Below, one piece after another: positions 54,243 through 62,750 of a stretch of 64,000 nt of DNA. The notes below the pieces were generated by a model, which was not told the DNA's origin, did no database searches, and saw nothing but the letters and a program-made list of their open reading frames with translations. The stretch comes from Nostoc sp. MG11 (lineage in GTDB: Bacteria; Cyanobacteriota; Cyanobacteriia; Cyanobacteriales; Nostocaceae): the NCBI RefSeq assembly GCF_014904695.1, contig NZ_JACXXN010000015.1, forward strand, positions 62,001 to 126,000. The letters are read 5' to 3'. The first letter of the stretch is position 1. Every line of letters starts with the position of its first letter. The translations under genes and the position numbers were made by a program.

Positions 54243-54273
54243 TGTAGAGACGTTGCATTGTAACGTCTCTACA
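54243..54273. repeat. dispersed palindrome, second copy
   Basis: TGTAGAGACGTT...AACGTCTCTACA, same type as 47095-47127. A partial third version (ACGCCTCTACATGG) follows at about 54290. Confidence 0.6.
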
Positions 54274-54398
54274 TGGTCTTTTGCATTGAAACGCCTCTAC
54301 ATGGTCTATCTGTCTTGGTTTGCTTAGGTGTTGTCACAGTTTTGTGCAACGCCGATAGAAGTTTAGAAAAGTTAGGGTTGTGGCTATTGGTTATTCGT

Positions 54399-55973
54399 TT
54401 ATTCAGACGCAAGCGTGATAGGAGCGCCATTAGTGAGGTTAAGAATACCTGAAACCACAATTTTTTCTCCAGCTTTCAATCCTTCAAGAATTTGATAATT
54501 ATTCCCTTCGATCGCTCCCAACTGGACGCGTTTTTGCTGAGCCACCAAGGACGGCGCTCCAGGTTTGGGTTGTTTTGGCGCTTGAGCCACAAACACAAAA
54601 GTCTCCCCACCCAAGCGAGATATTGCTATAACTGGAATTAAAATTCCAGGGCGTTCCTCCCAGATTACTTTCGTTTCTATTGACTGACGATTAATCAGTT
54701 GATTGCTGGAATTGCCAAAGTTGGCTTTAGCCAAAACTGTTTGCGAATTGGAAGTAGCATCTGGGGAAATGAAACTCACCTTACCCGTTGCTGTGGGTTT
54801 GCCTTGAGCATCCAGCATTTGTACTGGTAATCCCAAGCGTAACCGTTTAGATTCGTTGAGTGGTATGGATATATTCAATTCCAAAGAATCATTTTTGGTA
54901 AGTGTGGTAAGTTGATCTCCTTTGGCCACATACTCTCCCACCTTTACTGGAATGTCACCGAGAGTACCGCTAAAAGGAGCAAAGACATTTGTATATTGTA
55001 GTTGCACTTGTGCTGCCTGGACTTGAGCCGCTGCCTGATTTACTTGCGATCGCGCTTGAGCAATCTCTTCAGAACGGGGGCCATTCACTTGTTGTCTTAA
55101 ATTTTGTCTTTGTTGTTCAAGGGCCGCACCGAGGGCGCTGACATCAGAACTTCTGCTTTGACGCAGTTGTTCTAAGCGTTTTTGAGCTGCGACAAGTGCA
55201 GCTTCAGCGCTGCGCTGTTCTCTGGTGTATCCTTCTAAGGAATCTTGAGAAACTGCACCCTCTTTTCTTAGTTGTTCGTAGCGCTTTGCTCGTGATTTTG
55301 CTAATTCCAAATCTGATTTAGCTGACTCAATTTGAGCTTCAGCCTGGGCAATTTCTGCTGGTTGTGAGCCGGCTTGAGCATCTTTTAGGCGAGCTTTAGC
55401 TTGAGTTAGCTGAGCTTTTGCTTGAGCAATTTCTTCTGGACGTGTACCTGCTTTGAGTTCAGCAAGATTTGCACGAGCTTGTTCTAGTGCTGCTTTTCTT
55501 TGTTGCAGCTGGGCTGCGGCGTCATCACTTTGCAGACTTATGACAACTTGTCCTTGCTTGACGCGATCGCCCTCTTTAAAGAAAATTCGAGTAATTCGTC
55601 CTTCAATCTGTGGCTTTAGTCCCACTGAGCGTGGAGCCTCTAATGTGCCAACAAATACCGAACTTTCCTGTATAGTTCCAGCTTCCACAGTTGCTAATCT
55701 TACAGGAATTCCCATAGGTTTACTACCAGTAGCCCCATCACCTGGAGGTGCGTTACTAGCACGGCTAGTTTGCCACAACCGCCAACCAAAACCTAAACCT
55801 GTAATCAACAAGACGATTCCCAATATTAAAGGCCAACGCCGCTTTTCAGGTGGCTTAGGCGGTTTATCTGGCTCTGGCGGTGGCTCTTGTTGTTGAGGCT
55901 GACTGAAATCAATAATAGCCAGCTGTTCTGTTTCAATCGGAACGGGGGATTCAGGGAACTCAGAATTAGACAT
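54399..55973 (-). CDS. HlyD/RND-type efflux periplasmic adaptor
   Basis: A 524-residue membrane fusion protein. Proline-rich cytoplasmic start (PPPEPDKPPKPPEKRRW), one membrane helix (PLILGIVLLITGLGFGWRLW), lipoyl half (VGLKPQIEGRITRIFFKEGD, VKQGQVVISL), a long coiled-coil hairpin of about 200 residues (AELKAGTRPEEIAQAKAQL and similar repeats), lipoyl second half (YTNVFAPFSGTLGDIPVKVG), then beta-barrel and membrane-proximal parts. It should link an inner-membrane RND pump to an outer-membrane channel. No permease gene follows (next is a 350-base gap and sodA), so its partner lies elsewhere. Intact. Confidence 0.85.
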   Translation of the reverse strand: MSNSEFPESPVPIETEQLAIIDFSQPQQQEPPPEPDKPPKPPEKRRWPLILGIVLLITGLGFGWRLWQTSRASNAPPGDGATGSKPMGIPVRLATVEAGTIQESSVFVGTLEAPRSVGLKPQIEGRITRIFFKEGDRVKQGQVVISLQSDDAAAQLQQRKAALEQARANLAELKAGTRPEEIAQAKAQLTQAKARLKDAQAGSQPAEIAQAEAQIESAKSDLELAKSRAKRYEQLRKEGAVSQDSLEGYTREQRSAEAALVAAQKRLEQLRQSRSSDVSALGAALEQQRQNLRQQVNGPRSEEIAQARSQVNQAAAQVQAAQVQLQYTNVFAPFSGTLGDIPVKVGEYVAKGDQLTTLTKNDSLELNISIPLNESKRLRLGLPVQMLDAQGKPTATGKVSFISPDATSNSQTVLAKANFGNSSNQLINRQSIETKVIWEERPGILIPVIAISRLGGETFVFVAQAPKQPKPGAPSLVAQQKRVQLGAIEGNNYQILEGLKAGEKIVVSGILNLTNGAPITLASE

Positions 55974-56183
55974 CTTGTTTTTCTCGTTTTTTAGATTTCG
56001 ACTTTGGCAATCTACTCTAATCTGAAAAAGTTTTATTTACAGCACATTGGGACTTCTGCTCTTTTATAGCCGTAGTCACATAGGTTAGGAAAGTGCTGAA
56101 TGATGAGTGATGGGTCAAGGGTCAAGAGTTCAGTAATTATTCCCCAATTCCCAGTCCCCAATTCTCAGTCCCCAGTCCCCAGT

Positions 56184-57473
56184 TCAAATATCTACAACTG
56201 ATCCTTGAGAATCCAACTTGGGCAAGATACCCAAAGTTGATGCTTGGTTGGCAACAACATGAAAGAATAATCCCTCGTATCGATCAAGTGCCTGCTCCAA
56301 GGAATAGTTTTCTACAGCAAACTGTCTTCCTTTTTTACCTAACTTCTTCCCTAGAGCCGGATTGGTATATAAATCTTGCACTGCATCTGCCAAAGCATCT
56401 GGTGATTCTGGCTCAACAACTATACCACCACCACTAAGTTGAATTGCTTTAGCAGCAGTGCCAGTATCGGGAACTGAACCCACAATTGGGCGACCACTGG
56501 CTAGCAGCAGTGGGATTTTGGAAGGCATATTGAACGAGATCACATTACGCTTTTGCACAATCAATCCCACATCGGCTGCTGCGAGCATTTGGGGTAGTTT
56601 GTCTCGTGGTTGCAACGGTAGCAGCAAAACGTTATCTGCCCCATTCAATAGACAATATTTCTGCAACCTTTGCAATGCTCTTGATTCACCGACGATTACA
56701 AAGACAATTTCTTTAATTTGACGCAAGCGGACTGCTGCTTCTATTACTGTCTCTAAACCTTGTGTTAGAGCAATATTGCCTGAATAGAGTACCACAAATT
56801 TCCCATCCAGTTGATGGGCTGCTCTCCAGGAGTTGTTTTCTTTGGGTAAGGGGTGGATGAAATTTACATTTACCCAATTAGGAATACAAACAATTTTATT
56901 AACAGGTACTCCCTTATTCACTAAATTCTCACTAAACCCATCGGTAATGACACTAATCGTGTGTGCAGTCCGATATGCAAATTTCTCTAGAGCTGCAAGC
57001 GCTTGGATCATTTTCTGATTTTTTAGCAGCCCGACGCGCACGGCTGCTTCTGGTAAGATATCTTGCACATTTAGCACTACTGGACAGTTATATAACCAGC
57101 TAAGTAGAGTTGCTGGCATTGTAACTAGTAGAGGTGGAACGGTTAATATAATGACATCAGGTCGTTTGCCTTTGAGAGCTTGTGGCAAGCTTGCGAAAAC
57201 AAAGCTCAACTCTAGGAGCAGCCGATCCACAAGGTTGGGTTTAGACTTAATCCGTAAGTAACTCCGCTGGATAGTAACGCCATTTTTTTGTTCAGTAAGA
57301 TACCACTTACCCCGATACCCATCGTAAATTTCGCGCTGAGGATAGTTGGGCATTCCTGTAATCACCCGCACTTCATGACCCCGCTCAACCAGCCCTTCTG
57401 CTAGTTCAGTCATTAAGGGAGCAATGCCAATCGGTTCTGGATGATAGTTATAGGAATAAATCAGAATGTGCAT
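56184..57473 (-). CDS. GT4 glycosyltransferase, WcaI-like
   Basis: A 429-residue GT-B fold enzyme. N-terminal acceptor domain with ILIYSYNYHPEPIGIAPLMT, RGHEVRVITGMPNYPQREIY, typical of WcaI-type exopolysaccharide transferases. C-terminal donor domain: KFVVLYSGNIALTQGLETVI, VFVIVGESRALQ, FNMPSKIPLLLASGRPIVGS and GGGIVVEPESPDALADAV, the E-x7-E-like region. Uses a nucleotide sugar to extend a lipid-linked or surface polysaccharide at the inner membrane. It stands alone; no other capsule genes are in the window. Intact. Confidence 0.83.
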   Translation of the reverse strand: MHILIYSYNYHPEPIGIAPLMTELAEGLVERGHEVRVITGMPNYPQREIYDGYRGKWYLTEQKNGVTIQRSYLRIKSKPNLVDRLLLELSFVFASLPQALKGKRPDVIILTVPPLLVTMPATLLSWLYNCPVVLNVQDILPEAAVRVGLLKNQKMIQALAALEKFAYRTAHTISVITDGFSENLVNKGVPVNKIVCIPNWVNVNFIHPLPKENNSWRAAHQLDGKFVVLYSGNIALTQGLETVIEAAVRLRQIKEIVFVIVGESRALQRLQKYCLLNGADNVLLLPLQPRDKLPQMLAAADVGLIVQKRNVISFNMPSKIPLLLASGRPIVGSVPDTGTAAKAIQLSGGGIVVEPESPDALADAVQDLYTNPALGKKLGKKGRQFAVENYSLEQALDRYEGLFFHVVANQASTLGILPKLDSQGSVVDI

Positions 57474-57827
57474 GAGCTATTTGTGAATTTTGTGAAGACA
57501 GCCTGAGATGAGCGGATTTATTCCTAATTTCAGTGGGGGCTGCTACTTTTTTTCTAATTTATGACGGTACTTAGTCTAGTTGATTTTGGTTAATGCCTCA
57601 ATTTACACTTGGGGGATTGTAGCATTATATTCAAGCTTGTGCATGTAACCGACATTACGCCCTTGAAACTGTCACATAGAGTGTTTTTAACGAAGTAAGT
57701 CACAAGTGTAGCCCTATCAAAATGGTGAAAAATCTGCTTTATCGGTGCGATTAAACTTAGTGTTTTTGGGCAGGCAGTCCGTTCAAGTCAAGCTACTGCT
57801 TTGGATATAGATCTTGTCAGATTTGTA

Positions 57828-57953
57828 GCTCTGAACACAAAGTTCCGAGTTCTGAGCACGAAGTTCCGAGTTCTGAGCACGAAGTTCCGAGTTCTGAGCA
57901 CGAAGTTCCGAGTTCTGAGCACGAAGTTCCGAGTTCCGAGCACGAAAACTGGA
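57828..57953. repeat. 21-bp tandem repeat, six units
   Basis: The unit GTTCTGAGCACGAAGTTCCGA is repeated exactly four times (57849-57932), with a variant unit at each end. Each 21-mer divides into three related heptamers (GTTCTGA, GCACGAA, GTTCCGA), like STRR repeats of heterocystous cyanobacteria. Lies in the 612-base gap 57474-58085, which holds no gene I can support. Confidence 0.85.
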
Positions 57954-58085
57954 GTTTTGAGCTTTAATAGACCTGCCTAAAGTTGAGGGTGAAGATTTTT
58001 AGCGCTAAAGCGCATACTACAAACCTATTTGGCAAGGTACACTGTTGGAAAAAGCTGAGCTATGCAAAGTTAAAATCAGTTTATT

Positions 58086-58424
58086 GTGAAACATATAGTA
58101 GAATTTCCTCTGGAAAGCGGCGAATCCATTCTTATAGAAGTGGATGAACCTGCACAAATTGACGATCGCATTAGCTTAGGAGATAAAGTGATCGAAAAAG
58201 CTACGCAGACTTTCGAGTCAGCTTTGTCAACCGTCAAGCCTGTAGCTAATGCAATCATTGCAAAGATGAGCAGCCTCCACCAGCCAGCAGATGAAGTGGA
58301 AGTCAAGTTTGGCATTAAAATCAGCGCTCAACTAGGTGCAGTTGTGGCTTCTGGTAATGGCGAGGTCAACTATGAAATTACTCTGAAGTGGAAACGGGAG
58401 TCATCAGATGACCGCACCGCTTGA
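58086..58424 (+). CDS. Trypsin-co-occurring domain 1 (Trypco1/CU044_2847-like) protein
   Basis: A 112-residue protein starting at GTG 58086 (KHIVEFPLESGESILIEVDE). The pattern with an N-terminal strand pair, KVIEKATQTFESALSTVKPV, and a C-terminal EVEVKFGIKISAQLGAVVAS followed by NYEITLKWKRE matches the small domain encoded beside trypsin-like proteases in predicted conflict systems. Its end overlaps the protease gene by 17 bases, so translation is coupled. It probably binds or regulates the protease-STAND protein. No convincing ribosome binding site. Family call from memory. Confidence 0.65.
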   Translation: MKHIVEFPLESGESILIEVDEPAQIDDRISLGDKVIEKATQTFESALSTVKPVANAIIAKMSSLHQPADEVEVKFGIKISAQLGAVVASGNGEVNYEITLKWKRESSDDRTA

Positions 58425-61400
58425 GTTATCTGTTGTCAGAATTTATTCCAACAGTGGCAAAGTAATAGGTGCTGGCTTCTTATCCCAAAAGTATATCCTC
58501 ACCTGCGCCCATGTAATTGCTGATGCTTTGGGACTTTCAAGAAAAACTACCCAAATGCCAGATGCAGAAATCACCTTGGATTTTCCCCTAGTGGCGGCTA
58601 AGCAACTCTTCAAAGCTAAGGTTGTTTTCTGGCTACCTGTGAATCCTGATGTGGAAGTAGAAGATATTGCCGGATTGGAATTAAAACATTCTCCCCCAAA
58701 TCAAGCTCCACTCGCACCATTAATTACCTCTGATGATTGGGCGGGACATCATTTCCGAGTATTGGGTTTTCCAGCAGGACAACCAGATGGTGTTTGGGCT
58801 ACTGGCGTTTTACGTGGACGCACAGCTAAAGGTTGGGTGCAGCTAGAGGATGTCAAACAACCAGGTTATCGACTAGAGCCTGGTTTCAGTGGTGCGCCAA
58901 TATGGGATGGTGAGCTTCAAGGTATAGCAGGAATAGCAGTAGCAGTAGACATCAACCGACCAGAAGCCAAAGTTGGGTTTATGATTCCCACACAGGTGTT
59001 GGTAAATGCATGGTCTGTGTTGCGTGAGCAAGTTATTGCTTCTTGTCCCTATCGCGGTTTATTTCCTTTCCGGGAAGAAGATAAACAATTTTTCTTTGGG
59101 CGGGATATTTTTACCCAGAAACTTGTAGATACAGTCCAAAAACAATCATTGATAGCGGTGATTGGGGCGTCTGGTAGTGGGAAATCTAGTGTAGTGTTTG
59201 CCGGTTTGATTCCTAATTTACGCCAGCAAGGTAACTGGCTCATCGAATCCTTTCGCCCAAAAACGCATCCTGTAGATGAACTCGCAGCAGTAATTGTGCG
59301 CCTGCGTGAACCAGAGAAGGGAAAGACGCAACAAGATATTGATGCAGGAAAATTAGCTCGTGGGTTGCGATCGCGACAAGTTGCAGCACATACTGTTTTA
59401 TCCCGAATTTTGTCAGAGAACGAAGATAAACGCCTGTTGCTGGTGGTTGATCAATTTGAGGAACTTTACGCTTCTTGCTCAGATGTTAAAGAGCGTCAAT
59501 TATTTTTAAATCAATTACTAGAAGCCGCTGAACTGGTAGAGAATTTTACCCTTTTGCTAACTTTGCGGGCTGATTTTTTGGGGTATGCGCTTTCTGATCG
59601 TCGCTTTGCTGATGCTTTGCAGAATGCTGATTTAAAACTTGCTCCGATGAACCGAGAAGAATTGCAACAGGCGATCGCTCAACCTGCAAACAAGCAAGGG
59701 GTAAGGTTAGAAGAAGGTCTTGCAGAGCGGATTCTTAACGCGGTGGCAGATTCACCAGGTAATTTGCCATTACTAGAATTTACTTTGACGCAACTATGGG
59801 CAAAGCAACAAAATCGCCAGATGACTCATGCTGCTTACGAAGCAATCGGCGGTGTAGAAAAGTCGTTGGCGAACCATGCAGAAGCCGAGTTTGCCAAGCT
59901 TAAACCAGAGGAGCAACAACAAGCACAGCAAATATTTGTTCAACTGGTGCGTCCTGGGGAAGGTACAGAAGACACCCGCCGACTAGCTACTAGAAATGAG
60001 GTAGGAGACAATAATTGGGATTTGGTTAAGCGTCTGGCTGATGCGCGGCTAGTGGTAACTGGACTTGATGAAATTGCTGGTAAAGAAACAGTAGAGATTG
60101 TCCATGAGACTTTGATTCGGAAATGGGGACGACTGCACGGATGGATGGAAAGCGATCGCTCTTTTCGGACTTGGCAAGAATTACTACGCTCAAGAATGCG
60201 TCAGTGGGAAAATGCTGGCAAAGATGAAGGGCCATTACTGCGAGGTGTCCCCCTAGGACAAGCGGAAAATTGGCTCAAGCTGCGGCGAGAGGAATTGAGT
60301 CAAGCAGAGCAAGATTTTATTCAGCAGAGTTTAGCATTGCGCGATCGCGATCGGCAGCAAAAAGAAAGCCGCCGCAAACTGACTTTATTTGGGCTGACCA
60401 GCGGTTTAGTGGTAGTCTCAATTCTGGCTATGGTCGCTTTTTGGCTCCGATGGACAGCTGAAGTTGAAGGCTCAGGAGTCACGGCGTTAAGAAATTTTGA
60501 ATCTGGCGCTGGAGAAATCGAAGCTTTGGTGTCAGCAATGGCAGCTGGGCAAGAAGTTAAAAAGATGGTTTTTTGGAATAGTCAATGTTTGCAAGACTGT
60601 CCAACCACAAGTTCGCTGCTTGCTTTGCAGAAGATTTTAGATAATATTCATCAAACAAATCAAATCAATACTTATCAAAGAGGTATAAACAGTATCCGTT
60701 TTCTTAAGGAGGATAAACAAGAGGAAATAATTGTTGCTGGTGGAGAAAATGGCACAGTTACCTGGCGAAATTTCCAGGGAAAGGAATTGAAAAAGCCTAA
60801 ACTGCACAATAGCAGTATCAAAAGTATCGATTTTAGTGAAGATCAAACAATACTAGCTACAGGTGCAACTAACGGTTGGGTAAAACTGTGGAATGTCTCA
60901 ACACAGCAGTCACCTCTTTTAATAACATCCATGCATCATAAATGTGTCAATGGCCAACAATTAGGAGAATACGAACGACCAAAAGAAGGTGATAAATGTA
61001 GTGTCAACAATGTTCGTTTTCTTCCTAAGAGCAATCTGCTGGCAACAACTGGAGATGATGGCAAAGTCAAACTGTGGCGTTTTAACGGAGAACCTGTTTT
61101 AACAATAAATGCCCATCAGGAAAGTATCAAAAGTCTCAATCCTAATCCTGATAATGTTCAGCAATTTGCCACGGCTGGAGAGGATGGCTTGGCAAAACTT
61201 TGGGATATCAAAGGGACAGAACTAGCAACATTTAAAGGTCATGAATGTAGTGTCAAAGATACTAAAAAATGTAGTGTCAACAGTGTTTGGTTTTACCCCA
61301 ATAAAAAGCAAGTTGCTACTGCTGGAGATGATGGTACAGCTCGGCTGTGGAATCTTGCTGGAGAAGAACTGGCAAAATTTGAGGCTCATCAAGAAGGTGT

Positions 61401-62601
61401 TGAGACAGTTCGTATTCGCAACGATGGTTTGATTGCTACATCAGGTAGCAATGGTAAAGTTCGGCTATGGAATAATTTTAAGGCAACACTACAAGCAGAA
61501 TTTCTAGGTCATCAGGGTAGTGTTGTGAGCATCCGGTTTAATGAACAGGGGGATACGCTTGCCACCGCTGGAAAAGATGATGGTACGGTAAGGCTTTGGG
61601 CAGTTCCAGGAAAATCATTAATTAAACCCCAAAATCCCTTAACTAAATTAAAGAGGCATGAAAAAGCTGTTGGTAGTGTGCGTTTTAGTCCAGATGGCAA
61701 GTTACTAGTTACAGCTTCAGATGATGATATTATTAGGCTTTGGAACCTTCAGGGGAAACTGATAAGACAATTCCAAGCCCATCAAGGCGGTGTTAACAGC
61801 GTGCGTTTTAGCCCAAAAAAAGCAGAAAACCTAATTGTTACAGGTGGAAAAGATGGCACAATCAAGCTCTGGACGCGTACTGGAAAACCATTAAAGCCTT
61901 TAAAACCTTTTGAGGGGCATTCTCAAGCAATACGAAGCATCAATTTCAATAATGAAGGAGATAGACTTGTTACTGCTGGAGATGATGGCATGGCGAAACT
62001 GTGGGATCTTAAAGGAACCAAGTTACAAGAATTTAAACACCAAGGTAAAGTCGAGACTACCAGATTTAGCCCAGATGGCAAGCTGCTAGCTACGGTTGGA
62101 GAAAATGGGACGGCATTACTGTGGGATATTAGTAGTGGCAAGCTGTTTAAACAATTAACAGGTCATAAGGGCTATGTTAATACTGTCGGTTTTAGCCCTA
62201 CGGAGAATAAATTGGCTACTGCTGGAGATGATGCTACGGTTAGGTTATGGGATTATTCAGGAAAACAGTTAAAAGAATTTAAGACTTATGAAGGCAGAGT
62301 CACACAAATAACTTTCAGTCGGGATGGCAAGCTGCTAACTACATCTTCAGCAACCTATACAACTAGATTGTGGAATTTATCAGGGCAACAAGTAGCAGAA
62401 TTTACAGGTCATCAAGGCAGTGTGAGAAGCGCAGATTTTAGCCCGGATAGCAAACTACTAGCTACAGCCAATGAGGATAAGACGGCGATCGCATGGCGCG
62501 TTAGAGGATTAGATGAATTGCTGCATGAAGGGTGCGATCGCCTCAAAGATTACCTTGTAACTAATCCCGAAGAAAAGAAAAAACTTGATGTGTGTCGTTG
62601 A
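58408..62601 (+). CDS. trypsin-like protease-STAND NTPase-WD40 protein
   Basis: A 1397-residue multidomain protein. Residues 1-205: trypsin-like fold with triad His35 (ILTCAHVIAD), Asp86 (VEVEDIAGLEL) and Ser161 (EPGFSGAPIW). Residues about 212-560: STAND NTPase, starting CPYRGLFPFREEDKQFFFGR, Walker A GASGSGKSS (253-261), Walker B LLLVVDQFEELY, then FTLLLTLRADFLGYAL and VEIVHETLIRKWGRL. Near residue 660 one hydrophobic helix (LFGLTSGLVVVSILAMVAFW). Residues about 745-1375: 14 WD40 repeats (by LW-type D/N strand ends), enough for two seven-bladed propellers. Start ATG 58408 with GGGAG upstream. Such proteins sense a ligand by the propellers and switch the effector by NTP; a defence or cell-death role is inferred. 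Confidence 0.87.
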   Translation: MTAPLELSVVRIYSNSGKVIGAGFLSQKYILTCAHVIADALGLSRKTTQMPDAEITLDFPLVAAKQLFKAKVVFWLPVNPDVEVEDIAGLELKHSPPNQAPLAPLITSDDWAGHHFRVLGFPAGQPDGVWATGVLRGRTAKGWVQLEDVKQPGYRLEPGFSGAPIWDGELQGIAGIAVAVDINRPEAKVGFMIPTQVLVNAWSVLREQVIASCPYRGLFPFREEDKQFFFGRDIFTQKLVDTVQKQSLIAVIGASGSGKSSVVFAGLIPNLRQQGNWLIESFRPKTHPVDELAAVIVRLREPEKGKTQQDIDAGKLARGLRSRQVAAHTVLSRILSENEDKRLLLVVDQFEELYASCSDVKERQLFLNQLLEAAELVENFTLLLTLRADFLGYALSDRRFADALQNADLKLAPMNREELQQAIAQPANKQGVRLEEGLAERILNAVADSPGNLPLLEFTLTQLWAKQQNRQMTHAAYEAIGGVEKSLANHAEAEFAKLKPEEQQQAQQIFVQLVRPGEGTEDTRRLATRNEVGDNNWDLVKRLADARLVVTGLDEIAGKETVEIVHETLIRKWGRLHGWMESDRSFRTWQELLRSRMRQWENAGKDEGPLLRGVPLGQAENWLKLRREELSQAEQDFIQQSLALRDRDRQQKESRRKLTLFGLTSGLVVVSILAMVAFWLRWTAEVEGSGVTALRNFESGAGEIEALVSAMAAGQEVKKMVFWNSQCLQDCPTTSSLLALQKILDNIHQTNQINTYQRGINSIRFLKEDKQEEIIVAGGENGTVTWRNFQGKELKKPKLHNSSIKSIDFSEDQTILATGATNGWVKLWNVSTQQSPLLITSMHHKCVNGQQLGEYERPKEGDKCSVNNVRFLPKSNLLATTGDDGKVKLWRFNGEPVLTINAHQESIKSLNPNPDNVQQFATAGEDGLAKLWDIKGTELATFKGHECSVKDTKKCSVNSVWFYPNKKQVATAGDDGTARLWNLAGEELAKFEAHQEGVETVRIRNDGLIATSGSNGKVRLWNNFKATLQAEFLGHQGSVVSIRFNEQGDTLATAGKDDGTVRLWAVPGKSLIKPQNPLTKLKRHEKAVGSVRFSPDGKLLVTASDDDIIRLWNLQGKLIRQFQAHQGGVNSVRFSPKKAENLIVTGGKDGTIKLWTRTGKPLKPLKPFEGHSQAIRSINFNNEGDRLVTAGDDGMAKLWDLKGTKLQEFKHQGKVETTRFSPDGKLLATVGENGTALLWDISSGKLFKQLTGHKGYVNTVGFSPTENKLATAGDDATVRLWDYSGKQLKEFKTYEGRVTQITFSRDGKLLTTSSATYTTRLWNLSGQQVAEFTGHQGSVRSADFSPDSKLLATANEDKTAIAWRVRGLDELLHEGCDRLKDYLVTNPEEKKKLDVCR

Positions 62602-62750
62602 AGTATTTGTCTAATTAACTTTACAATATCCAGGAGATATATAATTTTGGTGGTACAAAAGTTTGTGTAGCACTTGAGTAATAAATATTACTTAAAACAA
62701 CGCTATTACTTAACTAGCCTACTATTGTATATCTTTTGTGTAGTATTCTG

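Noticed and set aside
57828-57953. possible CRISPR array
   Set aside because: Units are directly adjacent 21-mers without spacers, and no cas genes are near.
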